The translations under genes were made by a program, and so were the position numbers. Shown piece after piece: positions 1 through 8,268 of a stretch of 64,000 bases of DNA (position 1 is its first letter; each line of letters begins with the position of its first letter). The notes beneath the pieces were generated by a model. That model was not told the DNA's origin, made no database searches, and saw only the letters and a list, made by a program, of their open reading frames with translations. This DNA is from Loigolactobacillus binensis. Lineage in GTDB: Bacteria > Bacillota > Bacilli > Lactobacillales > Lactobacillaceae. The stretch lies in assembly GCF_005405165.1 (NCBI RefSeq), contig NZ_BJDN01000004.1, forward strand, positions 62,001 through 126,000. Reading direction: 5' to 3'.

Positions 1-577
1 GGTTACCGTAGACTTCGGTATTAGCTTGATCTAGAACCTTCATTGCAGTGAAATTGACCTTACCAGTTTTCATCGTAAGTGCCAGTAATTCTTCTTGACT
101 AGCATTATCGTTGCCAAGAGTGCGCAATGCGTTAAGGAAGAAGTTATCAACGGTGGCATCAATATAGCCTAAAACGGCTGCTTGATGTGCATAAGCCGCC
201 ATTCCTTTCAGGCCTAGCAGCGTCAAAGTCTTCAAAGAACGAATATCCTCGTTTTCGGCATGCCAGATCTTATTCATGTCATAAATTTCAACATCGGTGG
301 CGGCGGCTTCCACCTTATCTAAAATGGCCTGGATCGCCGGGTCATCGAAGTTGACGTTGGTTAAAGTGGTAAATAAGCCATCTAAAACTAATCTTGCTAA
401 GGGGTCACTGGTGGAACCAGCAGGAACAACTTTGGCCAGGCCGATCAAAGCACCGATCAGGTCATCTTGTAAGTTGGCCGTCTCGACGGTTTTACCGCAG
501 ACGCCGCCGTGTTCACAAGCGATACCTTGCATTGTTTGTTCACATTGAAAGCAGAACATTGATTGTTTAACTACCAT
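1..577 (-). CDS. hcp: Hydroxylamine reductase / hybrid cluster protein, N-terminal part (cut by window edge)
   Basis: Reads leftward from ATG at 575-577 and stays open to base 1, so only the first 192 codons or so are visible. The protein begins MVVKQSMFCFQCEQT, and four cysteines (CFQC, then ACEHGGVC) fall in the N-terminal pattern of class Hcp proteins, which hold a [4Fe-4S] cluster and a hybrid Fe-S-O cluster and reduce hydroxylamine or NO. An AGGTGAT ribosome binding site precedes the start. It is divergent from the Crp/Fnr gene at 674, which is the usual partner of hcp under nitrosative or anaerobic control. The C-terminal hybrid-cluster ligands lie outside the window. Confidence 0.9.
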   Translation of the reverse strand, partial: MVVKQSMFCFQCEQTMQGIACEHGGVCGKTVETANLQDDLIGALIGLAKVVPAGSTSDPLARLVLDGLFTTLTNVNFDDPAIQAILDKVEAAATDVEIYDMNKIWHAENEDIRSLKTLTLLGLKGMAAYAHQAAVLGYIDATVDNFFLNALRTLGNDNASQEELLALTMKTGKVNFTAMKVLDQANTEVYGN

Positions 578-673
578 ATCGATCACCTTTCATTACTGTC
601 TTGGGTTTACATCAAAATGATAGCGCTTTTAAATAGATAAAGCGGTTGGATTTCCAACGGAATAGGAGAAAGT

Positions 674-1327
674 ATGCAACGATTCTATCCAGTTATTTTA
701 CAGTCACCATTATTTGATCAGGTTACCGCACAACAGTTACCGGCTTTATTGGCCGTTGCGCGGCCGCGTTTAAAAAAATTTGCTGCTGGTAGTTGTATTT
801 GGCGTGCCGGTGAAAATACAGCCAGTATCGGTTTAGTTTGTGCTGGGCAAGCACAGATCATTAAGGAAAACGCTAAAGGTAATCGCTTGATCGTCGCCAC
901 AGTGACGGCCGCTGATATTTTTGGTGAAGCCTATGCCTATGCTGCACCGAAAGCTTTACCTGTTTCCGTTGAAGTTGTCAGTGCCGCCACCGTTTTATTT
1001 TTTCAGCCGCAATCAATGTTGGCATTAATGGCGTTACCAGCAGGTCCACAAGTGATGCGCAACTTATTGCAGATCTTGGCGCAGAAGAGCCTATTATTAA
1101 ATCAAAAAGTTGAAATTTTAGCTCAGCGGCGAATTGCTGATAAAGTGTTGGCCTATCTACGTTTAGAACAGCAGCGGCAGCAGACTAACCCGATTTTGTT
1201 ACCTTATAATCGCCAAGAAATGGCTGATTATTTAGGTGTGGAACGTTCAGCACTATCGGCGGCCCTAGGTGAAATGAAACAGGCTGCCTTGATCGATTAC
1301 CATAAAAATCAGTTCACCTTACTTTAA
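674..1327 (+). CDS. Crp/Fnr-family transcriptional regulator
   Basis: 217 aa. An N-terminal cyclic-nucleotide-binding-like beta-roll (about residues 10-130) is followed by the long dimer helix and a winged helix-turn-helix near the C-terminus (NRQEMADYLGVERSALSAAL, about 178-197). Only two scattered cysteines are present, so there is no Fnr-type four-cysteine Fe-S cluster, and the residues for cAMP binding are not evident. Divergence from hcp suggests it controls hcp and itself, as HcpR-like members do, but no clear operator palindrome was recognised in the 96-bp gap. Its stop overlaps the convergent deformylase gene by 4 bp. Confidence 0.85.
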   Translation: MQRFYPVILQSPLFDQVTAQQLPALLAVARPRLKKFAAGSCIWRAGENTASIGLVCAGQAQIIKENAKGNRLIVATVTAADIFGEAYAYAAPKALPVSVEVVSAATVLFFQPQSMLALMALPAGPQVMRNLLQILAQKSLLLNQKVEILAQRRIADKVLAYLRLEQQRQQTNPILLPYNRQEMADYLGVERSALSAALGEMKQAALIDYHKNQFTLL

Positions 1328-1734
1328 ATTAAGATACCTTCACAGTGATCAATCTCATGCTGTATGATCTGGGCGATCCAACCGGAAAATACTTGTTGCT
1401 GAGCGTTAAAATTTTGGTCGGTGTATTTAACAGTGATCTGTTGATAGCGGGTGGTACTGCGCTGACCAGTTAAGGATAAGCAACCTTCTTCAGTGGTAAA
1501 GGCGCCGCTTTTTTTAGTGATCACTGGGTTGACTAGGGGCACTGCTAGCGGACCCATTTGGCAAACAATAATGCGCTTATTAACGCCGATCATGTTGGCC
1601 GCCATACCGACACAATTAGCGGCATTGGCGGTGAGTGTGTCTAATAGATTAGTGATCACAGGTGTGTCGGCTTTTGTTGCCAAGACGGCTTTTTGGGCGA
1701 GAAAAGTGGGATCGTGTACGATTGGTTGTTGCAT
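1324..1734 (-). CDS. def: Peptide deformylase
   Basis: 136 aa, a short form. Removes the formyl group from nascent N-terminal fMet. The three family motifs are present: a modified GxGxAAxQ motif (CVGMAANMIG), EGCLS with the metal-ligand cysteine, and HEIDH with both metal histidines and the catalytic glutamate. GGAGG lies just upstream of ATG. It is monocistronic and convergent with the regulator at 674. Lactobacilli usually have a longer essential deformylase as well; this 136-aa type is likely the second copy. Confidence 0.9.
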   Translation of the reverse strand: MQQPIVHDPTFLAQKAVLATKADTPVITNLLDTLTANAANCVGMAANMIGVNKRIIVCQMGPLAVPLVNPVITKKSGAFTTEEGCLSLTGQRSTTRYQQITVKYTDQNFNAQQQVFSGWIAQIIQHEIDHCEGILI

Positions 1735-1865
1735 AATAAGAACCTCCGTTAAATTTAACTAGCAATCAAATTATTATAGTGGCTTCGCTAAACTGACGCA
1801 AGTTAGGTTAATACTAGTTAAGCTAATGATCAGTATTAAGAGCAGCCAGCTGTTGGCGGGAAATC

Positions 1866-1894
1866 TTGACAATTTTTAGAATTAACATTAGAAT
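1866..1894 (+). promoter_or_regulatory. Promoter of the T-box/methyltransferase transcript
   Basis: TTGACA at 1866-1871, a 17-bp spacer and TAGAAT at 1889-1894 give a near-consensus sigma-A promoter. It lies directly upstream of the T-box leader, so transcription should start near 1901. Confidence 0.75.
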
Positions 1895-1904
1895 ATAATT
1901 AGAA

Positions 1905-2172
1905 TTAAATGAAAACAGAGCAATGAAAAGATGAGTAGTTATTAGTTTACTTACAGAGAGACCACGGAAGGGTGCAAGTGATCAGTGCTGATGATGAAGA
2001 TGGTCTTGGAGTGATTTTCAGTTGAGTGGTTAAATGAGACTGATTTGGTAGCGCCCATTAACGCGTTAAGTACATTATGTACTTGTTAAGTTGTTTAGTG
2101 TGAACTGAGCAAAAATTAAGGTGGTAACGCGCTGATAGTCGTCCTTGGAATTTATTTCCAAGGATTTTTTTG
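1905..2172 (+). promoter_or_regulatory. T-box leader, probably methionine-specific
   Basis: Contains an AGTA-box region (GATGAGTAGTTATT, 1930s), the Stem I apical AGAGAG...GGGTG element, a specifier segment GAAGATGGTCTTGGAGTG, and the conserved T-box AAGGTGGTAACGCG at 2118-2131. A terminator follows: TCCTTGGAA/TTCCAAGGA at 2142-2164 with a T run. The specifier is read as ATG at 2000-2002, a Met codon followed by a purine, which fits the methionine gene downstream. TGG one base further is possible but less likely given the gene context. Uncharged tRNA-Met should allow readthrough. The T-box consensus is usually GGTGGTACCGCG, so the AACGCG variant is slightly unusual. Confidence 0.88.
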
Positions 2173-2209
2173 TTTCTGATTTCAAATATAAGCATAGGGA
2201 GCGAACCAA

Positions 2210-3325
2210 ATGACAACTGCAGTAAAAAATAAATTTCCATATCGGTATGATGAAGTCGGTAGCCTGTTACGGCCAGAGGCTTTAAAACAGGCACGAACCG
2301 ATTTTAAGGCTAAAAAAATTACGGCTACTGCTTTTCACGAAGTTGAAGATGAACAGGTCCAGCGGATCATCAATAAACAAGTTGAATTAGGGTTTAAGGC
2401 GGTTACCGATGGTGAATTTCGGCGTAGCTGGTGGCATTTAGATTTCTTTGCTGGTTTTAATGGTGCGCATTTCTTTGAACCAGAAAAAGGTTTCACTTTT
2501 CATGGTTTAGAAACGCGTAAAGGCGGGATCAAAATTACCGACAAGCTAACTTATAACCCGGACCATCCTTTTTTTGCTGATTTCACTAAATTCAAAGCGG
2601 CAGTTCCGGCAGGGATCACAGCTAAACAAACGATTCCTAGTCCCTCAGTTTTCTTTCCTAACGAAGCCGCAGAAATTTTTGATCAACATTATCATGATTT
2701 TGCTGCTTTTTTAGCCGACCTGATCGCGGCTTATCAACAAAGTGTTCAGCATCTTTATGATCTCGGGTGTCGCTATTTACAGATCGACGATACTTCTTGG
2801 GGGATGTGGGCCAGTTTTTCTAAAGAAACGATCAACCCTGATCTGAAGCCATTATGTGAAGCCGCCGTTAAAGCGATCAACGCCATTGCGGACAATAAGC
2901 CGGCTGATTTAACGTTGACGATGCATGTTTGCCGCGGCAATTACGCGTCAACTTGGGCAGGTGCCGGTGCTTATGATCCTGTGGCCGATTATTTGGCCCA
3001 ACTACACATCGACGGTTTCTTTTTGGAGTACGATGACGAACGTTCTGGTGGGTTCGAACCGTTAGCTAAGATTGCCGCAAACGGGCGGCAACAACGGGTC
3101 GTATTAGGTTTAGTGACCTCAAAAAGGCCTGCACTGGAGGCGCAAGCGGTTTTGGTGCAGCGAATTCAAGAAGCTAGCCAGTATGTACCGTTGGCGGATC
3201 TTTGCTTGTCTTCCCAATGCGGGTTTGCGTCCACTGAAGAAGGTAATCATCTCACTGAAACCGAACAATGGGCTAAATTAGAACTGGTGCGTGATACTGC
3301 CCAAAAAGTGTGGGCTGATGATTAG
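2210..3325 (+). CDS. MetE C-terminal-like cobalamin-independent methyltransferase (YxjG/YxjH type)
   Basis: 371 aa, the usual length of the single-domain COG0620 family. It matches the C-terminal catalytic half of MetE: N-terminal DEVGSLLRP, YLQIDDTSW in the barrel, and the zinc-site segments TMHVCRGN (His/Cys) and SSQCGFAST (Cys). It probably transfers a methyl group to homocysteine to make methionine, though the methyl donor for these short paralogues is not settled. The methionine-type T-box just upstream supports the role. The start at 2210 is preceded by GGGAGCG. Confidence 0.85.
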   Translation: MTTAVKNKFPYRYDEVGSLLRPEALKQARTDFKAKKITATAFHEVEDEQVQRIINKQVELGFKAVTDGEFRRSWWHLDFFAGFNGAHFFEPEKGFTFHGLETRKGGIKITDKLTYNPDHPFFADFTKFKAAVPAGITAKQTIPSPSVFFPNEAAEIFDQHYHDFAAFLADLIAAYQQSVQHLYDLGCRYLQIDDTSWGMWASFSKETINPDLKPLCEAAVKAINAIADNKPADLTLTMHVCRGNYASTWAGAGAYDPVADYLAQLHIDGFFLEYDDERSGGFEPLAKIAANGRQQRVVLGLVTSKRPALEAQAVLVQRIQEASQYVPLADLCLSSQCGFASTEEGNHLTETEQWAKLELVRDTAQKVWADD

Positions 3326-3344
3326 ACGCCCGTTCAATCGAATT

Positions 3345-3372
3345 TTGAGTAGCCAACAAACTGTGTTATAAT
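3345..3372 (+). promoter_or_regulatory. Promoter of the riboswitch-gdx transcript
   Basis: TTGAGT at 3345-3350, a 16-bp spacer and an extended -10 TGTTATAAT ending at 3372. The transcript would begin about 3380, just before the structured leader. Confidence 0.7.
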
Positions 3373-3389
3373 CAGCTAACAGTAAATCA

Positions 3390-3478
3390 AAGCAATCTCC
3401 TGCCACCGGGTAGGTATCAACAGCGTTAACATTCCGTTAGGTCAAGTCGGAATGTTAGGGCTGTTTTTGTTTTTTTTG
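3390..3478 (+). promoter_or_regulatory. Candidate guanidine-IV (mepA-type) riboswitch with terminator
   Basis: A small hairpin CCTGCCACCGGGTAGG at 3399-3414 is followed by a long terminator stem, AACAGC...ACATTCCG (3419-3436) pairing with CGGAATGT...GCTGTT, then a T-rich run. The ACC in the first loop can pair with GGT in the terminator loop (TTAGGTCAAGT), i.e. a kissing-loop layout. From memory this matches the guanidine-IV class, a transcription-ON switch. The next gene is a Gdx-type SMR exporter, the expected target. I could not run a covariance-model search, so the class is probable rather than proven. Confidence 0.65.
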
Positions 3479-3543
3479 CTAGTTATTCACCTATGACTGC
3501 TTGTGCTTTTAACAGCGTGGCGGTTGAGTAAGGAGGAAATATT

Positions 3544-3861
3544 TTGGCCTGGATAGATTTGATTATTGCCGGTTTGTTTGAAACGCTGTGGGCAACGACG
3601 TTAAAATTAAGTCAGGGATTTCAAAAATTAGACTACACATTGTATACCATTGTCGGTATGGGCCTAAGCTTTTGGCTATTGGCCAAAGCAATCAAAACTT
3701 TGCCGTTAGGGATCGCATATCCAGTTTGGACCGGGATCGGCGCAGTAGGTACGATTATTTTAGGCGTTGTCTTTTTTGGTGATCGGTTAGCCCCATTAAC
3801 TTGGGTATTTGTTGGTCTTTTATTGATCAGTATTATTGGAATTAAAATAACGGTGCCTTAA
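3544..3861 (+). CDS. gdx: Guanidinium exporter, SMR family (Gdx/SugE type)
   Basis: 105 aa with four predicted transmembrane helices, typical of small multidrug resistance dimers. TM1 holds the essential glutamate (GLFETLWATTLK), and the Gdx-subtype signatures GLFETLWA and LGIAYPVWTGIGAVGT are present, which separate guanidinium exporters from EmrE-like polyspecific pumps. The start is TTG at 3544 with AAGGAGG at 3531-3537. A single gene forms the unit, so it should work as an antiparallel homodimer. It is likely switched on by guanidine through the leader upstream. Confidence 0.87.
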   Translation: MAWIDLIIAGLFETLWATTLKLSQGFQKLDYTLYTIVGMGLSFWLLAKAIKTLPLGIAYPVWTGIGAVGTIILGVVFFGDRLAPLTWVFVGLLLISIIGIKITVP

Positions 3862-3904
3862 GTAGAATTAAAAATGAAAGTGGCAACGGTAAATTAAATA
3901 AAGT

Positions 3905-3950
3905 AATGGCGCCAGTAAAAGTAGTTTAGTTACTTTTATTGGCGCCATTT
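3905..3950. terminator. Intrinsic terminator after gdx
   Basis: A long stem (AATGGCGCCAGTAAAAGTA against TACTTTTATTGGCGCCATT) with a 7-nt loop, then a T-rich stretch. Near-symmetry makes it usable from both strands. Confidence 0.8.
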
Positions 3951-4058
3951 ATTTGCTGATTTGAAAGCCTAAAGAATTGGAAGCGAACTATTTAAGTGAC
4001 CAACTCGGTTTTATTCACGCGGTATTTAGCCAATTAAACCGAACTGGGTCTAGATCGT

Positions 4059-5036
4059 TTAGTTTAATGACTCCACCGTGAATTCATCCGGAACCGAATA
4101 CAGGCGTGGTTCGTGCCAGGTCAGCATTTCTGGCGTTAACTGTAATTTAACGATGTTGCCGCGATGGTAGGATTGAAAATAATAACACCGACTTTCGGCT
4201 ACAGTAGCGGCACGGTAAACAGAAAAGGTTTGTTGGTGCGCCGAGCTGCGCGGGACACTGACACTGTCTAGCAAATGCCAGCTAGCGATGATGGCAGCAG
4301 CCTCGTCAGCAGGTTGGTCAGCACGTTCCTTCAAGTAAGCAGCGCGAATAAAACGAGCACTGGGGGAATAGGCGCCTGGTGGAATTGCCTTACCGGCCAA
4401 ATTACCAGTGGTGACTTTGACTGTATTTAACGGTACTGTGCCGGCTTTAAAGGCTGGGGTGAACGTCACATATTTTTCCAGTTGCGTGAGCTGCCGTTCA
4501 AAATGAGGACTGTTAGTGACGATTCCCAGTGGATTTTCAATGACCCGCATCGGCATTTGCGTTGGTTCAATGAGCACAATTCGACCAGTAGGATCCGTTA
4601 AAGCAAAATGTAATTCAGGTTTGCCGTATTTAGTATCACTAAAGGTATCCGCCATCAATTCAATTTCTGCTAGATGATCTTCTACATCTAAGACTGATTT
4701 AAAGTGGCCTAACAACCAGAAAACAAACTCAAAGGGAGCTAGTTGAATTTTAGCCGGATTACGTTGATGCACAGCCTGAGCGCCATTGGTAAAGGTAAGT
4801 TTTTGTGCCGATAACCCTGCTTCATTGACGCCATCGGAGACATCTACCCGACCTTGCTTAATGCTGCCGCCACCGATAATAGCGTAGGAATTGATGTGGG
4901 TGCGATGATCAAAGGCCGATTGCCAAGTAAAATGGCGGGGCACAAATAATGGTGAATTTTCTAGTGTTGGCCAATCCATTGTGCGTGCCAAAACATGGAC
5001 GCCGTTTTTGGCAATTTGAAAAATACTGGTACACAT
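4059..5036 (-). CDS. Choloylglycine hydrolase / penicillin V acylase family amidase
   Basis: About 325 aa, an Ntn-hydrolase that cleaves linear amides such as conjugated bile salts, penicillin V or acyl-homoserine lactones. The N-terminal nucleophile Cys follows Met directly at this start (M-C-T-S-I-F), with ARTMDW giving the Arg/Asp pair, GVNEAGLS, VTNSP (Asn of the oxyanion site) and SARFIRAAY (Arg). A GTG at 5043-5045 would add MTC before that Met and has the better-spaced GGGA element; it would then need propeptide removal, as in some penicillin acylases. Bile-salt versus penicillin specificity cannot be decided here. Monocistronic. Confidence 0.85.
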   Translation of the reverse strand: MCTSIFQIAKNGVHVLARTMDWPTLENSPLFVPRHFTWQSAFDHRTHINSYAIIGGGSIKQGRVDVSDGVNEAGLSAQKLTFTNGAQAVHQRNPAKIQLAPFEFVFWLLGHFKSVLDVEDHLAEIELMADTFSDTKYGKPELHFALTDPTGRIVLIEPTQMPMRVIENPLGIVTNSPHFERQLTQLEKYVTFTPAFKAGTVPLNTVKVTTGNLAGKAIPPGAYSPSARFIRAAYLKERADQPADEAAAIIASWHLLDSVSVPRSSAHQQTFSVYRAATVAESRCYYFQSYHRGNIVKLQLTPEMLTWHEPRLYSVPDEFTVESLN

Positions 5037-5201
5037 ACAGGTCACTCGTTTCCCATTAAATTAAGTCCAATTAGTTCTAGCAACAACGGTAGCACAGATT
5101 GCCGTTAACTGCAGTTAATTTGACTAGCAAATCGTTTACCACAGGTGCAATATGTTAAGATAGTAGGGCTAAAGCAAGTAAGCGTAAAGGAAGGCATCTC
5201 G

Positions 5202-6110
5202 ATGATTCATTCAAAGATAACGACGGCGGATTACAGTTGGATCCGCACGGAAAGGCTGACCCCGACGGAATGTACGCAATTACAACAGGATTATGGTTTG
5301 ACTGCAGAAATGATCACTTATGTAACTGATAAAGATGAAAGCCCCAATTATGTCTATGATTCTGATACTGCGGATGAATTATTTATCGTTCATGTGCCGT
5401 ACATTATCAAGCAGGAGCAATTACGCTATATTACTCGACCGATCAGCTTTATTATTCATGACCATACCTTGTTTACATTCAATGAAAGTGGGCTGGATTG
5501 GGTGGAGCAGATCTTCAATCAGGTCCAGAAGAATTCGGCGGTGCAAGCCGCGGATCAATTTATTTTACAAACTCTTTTTGCCTTGATGGATAGCTATATC
5601 GCAATCGTTAAAGCGATCACGAAAAAGCGGAATCAATTGGATAAGTCCTTGAATAAGGAGGCCAAGAATGCTGACTTGATCGCACTATCGTATTTGCGAC
5701 AAACACTGACTTTCTTCTTAAGTGCAGTTAAGTTTAATTTGAATTTATTGCATCATCTGCCCCGAACACATTTCGGCCTGGCAATTGGTCCAGCAAAGCA
5801 AGAAGTGTTGGAAGACGTTACTATTGAAGCAGAACAGGTCCAGTGGATGATCGATATTGAGACGCAGGTAGTGGACCGTATTGGTGATACTTTTGATAGT
5901 ATTGTGAACAATAACTTGAATGATACTATGAAGTTGCTCACGATTTGGTCGTTGACCATGGCGGTGCCGACGATCATCACTGGTTTTTTTGGAATGAACG
6001 TTCATTTACCACTAGCTAAATTAGGCGGTGCTTGGTTGCTTACAATTGCGGTTTCAGTGGTTTTGATCGTATGGTTGCTGATCGGGTTGAAACTGCATCA
6101 TAAATTATGA
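5202..6110 (+). CDS. corA: CorA-family divalent cation transporter
   Basis: About 302 aa. A large cytoplasmic N-terminal domain with helical stalk is followed by two C-terminal transmembrane helices and the pore signature GMN (FFGMNVHLPLA) between them. It transports Mg2+ and possibly Co2+ or Ni2+ as a homopentamer. I place the start at 5202 because AAAGGAAGG lies 7 nt before it; the ATG at 5145 lacks such a site and sits at a TAAGAT -10-like sequence. The gene stands alone, after the convergently placed amidase promoter region. Confidence 0.9.
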   Translation: MIHSKITTADYSWIRTERLTPTECTQLQQDYGLTAEMITYVTDKDESPNYVYDSDTADELFIVHVPYIIKQEQLRYITRPISFIIHDHTLFTFNESGLDWVEQIFNQVQKNSAVQAADQFILQTLFALMDSYIAIVKAITKKRNQLDKSLNKEAKNADLIALSYLRQTLTFFLSAVKFNLNLLHHLPRTHFGLAIGPAKQEVLEDVTIEAEQVQWMIDIETQVVDRIGDTFDSIVNNNLNDTMKLLTIWSLTMAVPTIITGFFGMNVHLPLAKLGGAWLLTIAVSVVLIVWLLIGLKLHHKL

Positions 6111-6290
6111 GCCACTGACTAAAGTGTAAACAAGTAAAGCAGTTTTGGCGAACAGAGCTACTTTTGCTGTTGATCGACTAAAATTTCGGTTGTTTATTGT
6201 GCGAAGAAAATTATCGTTCTAGTATTATTTAGTGCAATATTAGCTATAATTTCTTACTAAAAACAACTAAATTTTTTTTGAAAAAGATGG

Positions 6291-6319
6291 TTGCGTTTTC
6301 TAAAAGGCGGTAGTAAGAT
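6291..6319 (+). promoter_or_regulatory. Promoter of the riboflavin operon
   Basis: TTGCGT at 6291-6296, 17-bp spacer, TAAGAT at 6314-6319. It places the transcription start about 15 nt upstream of the FMN riboswitch. The 6111-6290 stretch before it holds no gene that I can see. Confidence 0.65.
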
Positions 6320-6340
6320 AAAAATTGAAAACTGAATAGA

Positions 6341-6471
6341 TTTCTTCGGGGCAGGGTGAAACTCCCGACCGACGGTAACAACGTTAAGTTGAAGTCCGTG
6401 ACCCACGTTTTTTAGTGGTTGACCCAGTGCGAGTCTGGGACCGACAGTTATAGTCTGGATGGGAGAAGAAA
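6341..6471 (+). promoter_or_regulatory. FMN riboswitch (RFN element)
   Basis: A textbook RFN element. The closing stem TTTCTT (6341) pairs with AAGAAA (6466-6471), and the conserved segments are GGGGCAGGGTGAAACTCCCG, ACCGACGGT, AGTCCGTGACC and the 3' GTCTGGATGGGAGAAG. FMN binding should favour the terminator at 6558 and shut off the rib genes. Confidence 0.97.
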
Positions 6472-6557
6472 TACAATAACTATTTCGTACCTTAGGTTTA
6501 GTCTATTTATCTGGCTAACCATTCTCGTATGAAACCTTATTTAGCTTATTAATTAAT

Positions 6558-6590
6558 GGGGCCCCGCATTTATTTGCGGGGTCCCTTTTT
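6558..6590 (+). terminator. Riboswitch expression-platform terminator
   Basis: GGGGCCCCGCA and TGCGGGGTCCC form a strong stem followed by TTTTT, ending about 12 nt before ribD. It is the attenuator of the FMN riboswitch. Confidence 0.88.
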
Positions 6591-6601
6591 ATTATCGTGA
6601 G

Positions 6602-7663
6602 GTGGATAAGATTTTCAGTGATAAAGAGTATTTAGCTTTGGCCGTAACTGAAGCCAAAAAAGGCGCTAAGCGGACGTGGCAAAACCCGTTGGTTGGCGCA
6701 GTGATCGTGCGTGACGGCCAAATCTTGGCTACCGGTTATCATCATCAATTTGGTCGGCAACACGCTGAGATCAATGCGTTAAGTCATTTGGCTGATCTGA
6801 AACAAGCACAGGGAGCCACGATGTATGTGACTTTGGAACCTTGTTGTCATACTGGTAAAACACCGCCTTGTGCCAAACGCTTGGTGGCCGTGGGAATCAA
6901 ACGCGTTGTGATCGGCCAATTAGATCCCAATCCGATTGTTAGCGGCAAAGGGGTCGCGTTGTTGCAGGCAGGTGGAGTTGAAGTTGTCATTGCCGATTAT
7001 CCAATGACGATCAATCAGGCCTATAACTTCTTCTACCGGCAACAACGGCCACTGGTCACCGTGAAATACGCGATGTCGTTAGACGGTAAGATCAATTACC
7101 GGACTGGTGAACGAACTTTATTGACTGGGGAGGCGGCTTGGCAGGATAGCCAAAAATTGCGGGCAACGCAACAGGCTATTTTGATCGGTGAGCATACCTT
7201 GCAGGTTGATGATCCGCAATTGACCGTGCGACAACAGATTTTAATTTTTCCACCGGTACGCGTGGTCGTGGTACGGGATGTTAATCAGCTTAGCCCAGAT
7301 CTAGCACTTTTTCAGACTAGCGCCCCAATTTGGCTACTCAGTCAAACGCAATTACAACAGACTTTGCCGCAGCAAGTGACGGTTTTTGTCCGTCGTGAAT
7401 GGACGCCACAGGCGATCATTGCCTTGTTGACAAAAAAAGGGATCCAGTCGCTGCTGGTTGAAGGTGGCAGTCGTTTACAGGCCGATTTTATCAGTCAAAA
7501 TTTAGTCGATAAATTAGTTGTTTATGTCGCACCGAAAATTCTAGGGGGGCAGGGGTTACCGGCAGTAAGTGGTCCGGCGCTGCCAGAATTGATCGATTTT
7601 AAACGATTCACGTACCAAGCAGTCGGTGCTGATCTGCGTATCAGCAGCCAACGGGAGGGTTAA
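6602..7663 (+). CDS. ribD: Bifunctional riboflavin biosynthesis protein RibD (deaminase/reductase)
   Basis: 353 aa from GTG. The N-terminal pyrimidine deaminase has the zinc motifs HAEINAL and PCCHTGKTPPC; the C-terminal half (from about residue 145, VTVKYAMSLDGKI) is the NADPH-dependent reductase with the late LVEGGS motif. It catalyses the second and third steps from the GTP cyclohydrolase II product. The start is uncertain: GAGGTGG (6599-6605) overlaps the GTG, while an in-frame ATT at 6611 has ideal spacing. First gene of ribD-ribE-ribBA-ribH. Confidence 0.95.
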   Translation: MDKIFSDKEYLALAVTEAKKGAKRTWQNPLVGAVIVRDGQILATGYHHQFGRQHAEINALSHLADLKQAQGATMYVTLEPCCHTGKTPPCAKRLVAVGIKRVVIGQLDPNPIVSGKGVALLQAGGVEVVIADYPMTINQAYNFFYRQQRPLVTVKYAMSLDGKINYRTGERTLLTGEAAWQDSQKLRATQQAILIGEHTLQVDDPQLTVRQQILIFPPVRVVVVRDVNQLSPDLALFQTSAPIWLLSQTQLQQTLPQQVTVFVRREWTPQAIIALLTKKGIQSLLVEGGSRLQADFISQNLVDKLVVYVAPKILGGQGLPAVSGPALPELIDFKRFTYQAVGADLRISSQREG

Positions 7664-7665
7664 TG

Positions 7666-8268
7666 ATGTTCACAGGAATTATTAAAGACATTGGCACGGT
7701 GGCCAACATCGTGAAAAAACAAGAAACTGAAGTTCTGACGATCAAAACTATTTTGTTACGCCAAGGTGGCTATCATTTAGGTGACAGCATTGCTATCAAT
7801 GGGACTTGTCTAACGGCAACGGCAGTGACGGCCGATACATTTTCGGTTGATGTGATGCCAGAAACATACAAACGGACGAATCTAGGAACTTTAAAGGTAG
7901 GCAGTCAAGTTGATCTGGAGCCGGCATTAGGTGTGTCCGAAAAATTAGATGGTCATTTTGTATTGGGGCACGTGGACACCACCACTAAAATGATCAAGCG
8001 GCAACTTAATCAAAACGCAATTGTGTTGACTTTTGCGACGCCACCGGCTTACGCCAAATATTTAGTGGAAAAAGGTTCAGTGGCTTTGGACGGCGTTAGT
8101 TTAACCTTAGCTAAGGCGGATGCCCATAGCTTCACTGTCAGTTTGATTCCTTACACTCAGGCCAACACGATCATCGAAAACAAGCATGTTGGTGATATTG
8201 TCAACGTGGAAACGGATATTTTAGGTAAATACATTGTTCAGTTAGCGAAAGGGAGCGCCGTCGCATGA
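7666..8268 (+). CDS. ribE: Riboflavin synthase alpha subunit
   Basis: 200 aa from the second of two ATG codons (7663 and 7666); the second is chosen because MFTGII is the family N-terminus and its distance from GGGAGGG is better. It dismutates two 6,7-dimethyl-8-ribityllumazines to riboflavin. Two tandem lumazine-binding barrels are visible (about 1-95 and 96-190), the second starting near GHVDTT. The start touches the ribD stop and the stop overlaps ribBA by 4 bp, so translation is coupled. Confidence 0.96.
   Translation: MFTGIIKDIGTVANIVKKQETEVLTIKTILLRQGGYHLGDSIAINGTCLTATAVTADTFSVDVMPETYKRTNLGTLKVGSQVDLEPALGVSEKLDGHFVLGHVDTTTKMIKRQLNQNAIVLTFATPPAYAKYLVEKGSVALDGVSLTLAKADAHSFTVSLIPYTQANTIIENKHVGDIVNVETDILGKYIVQLAKGSAVA

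Noticed and set aside
297..548. Plus-strand open frame of 83 codons
   Set aside because: It is antisense to the hcp coding sequence, which has clear family motifs and a ribosome binding site.
618..631. CcpA cre-like site TGATAGCGCTTTTA between hcp and the Crp/Fnr gene
   Set aside because: Two mismatches to the consensus and no independent support.
2058..2294. Open frame on the minus strand across the T-box terminator
   Set aside because: It is antisense to the leader and to the start of the methyltransferase gene; no start signal.
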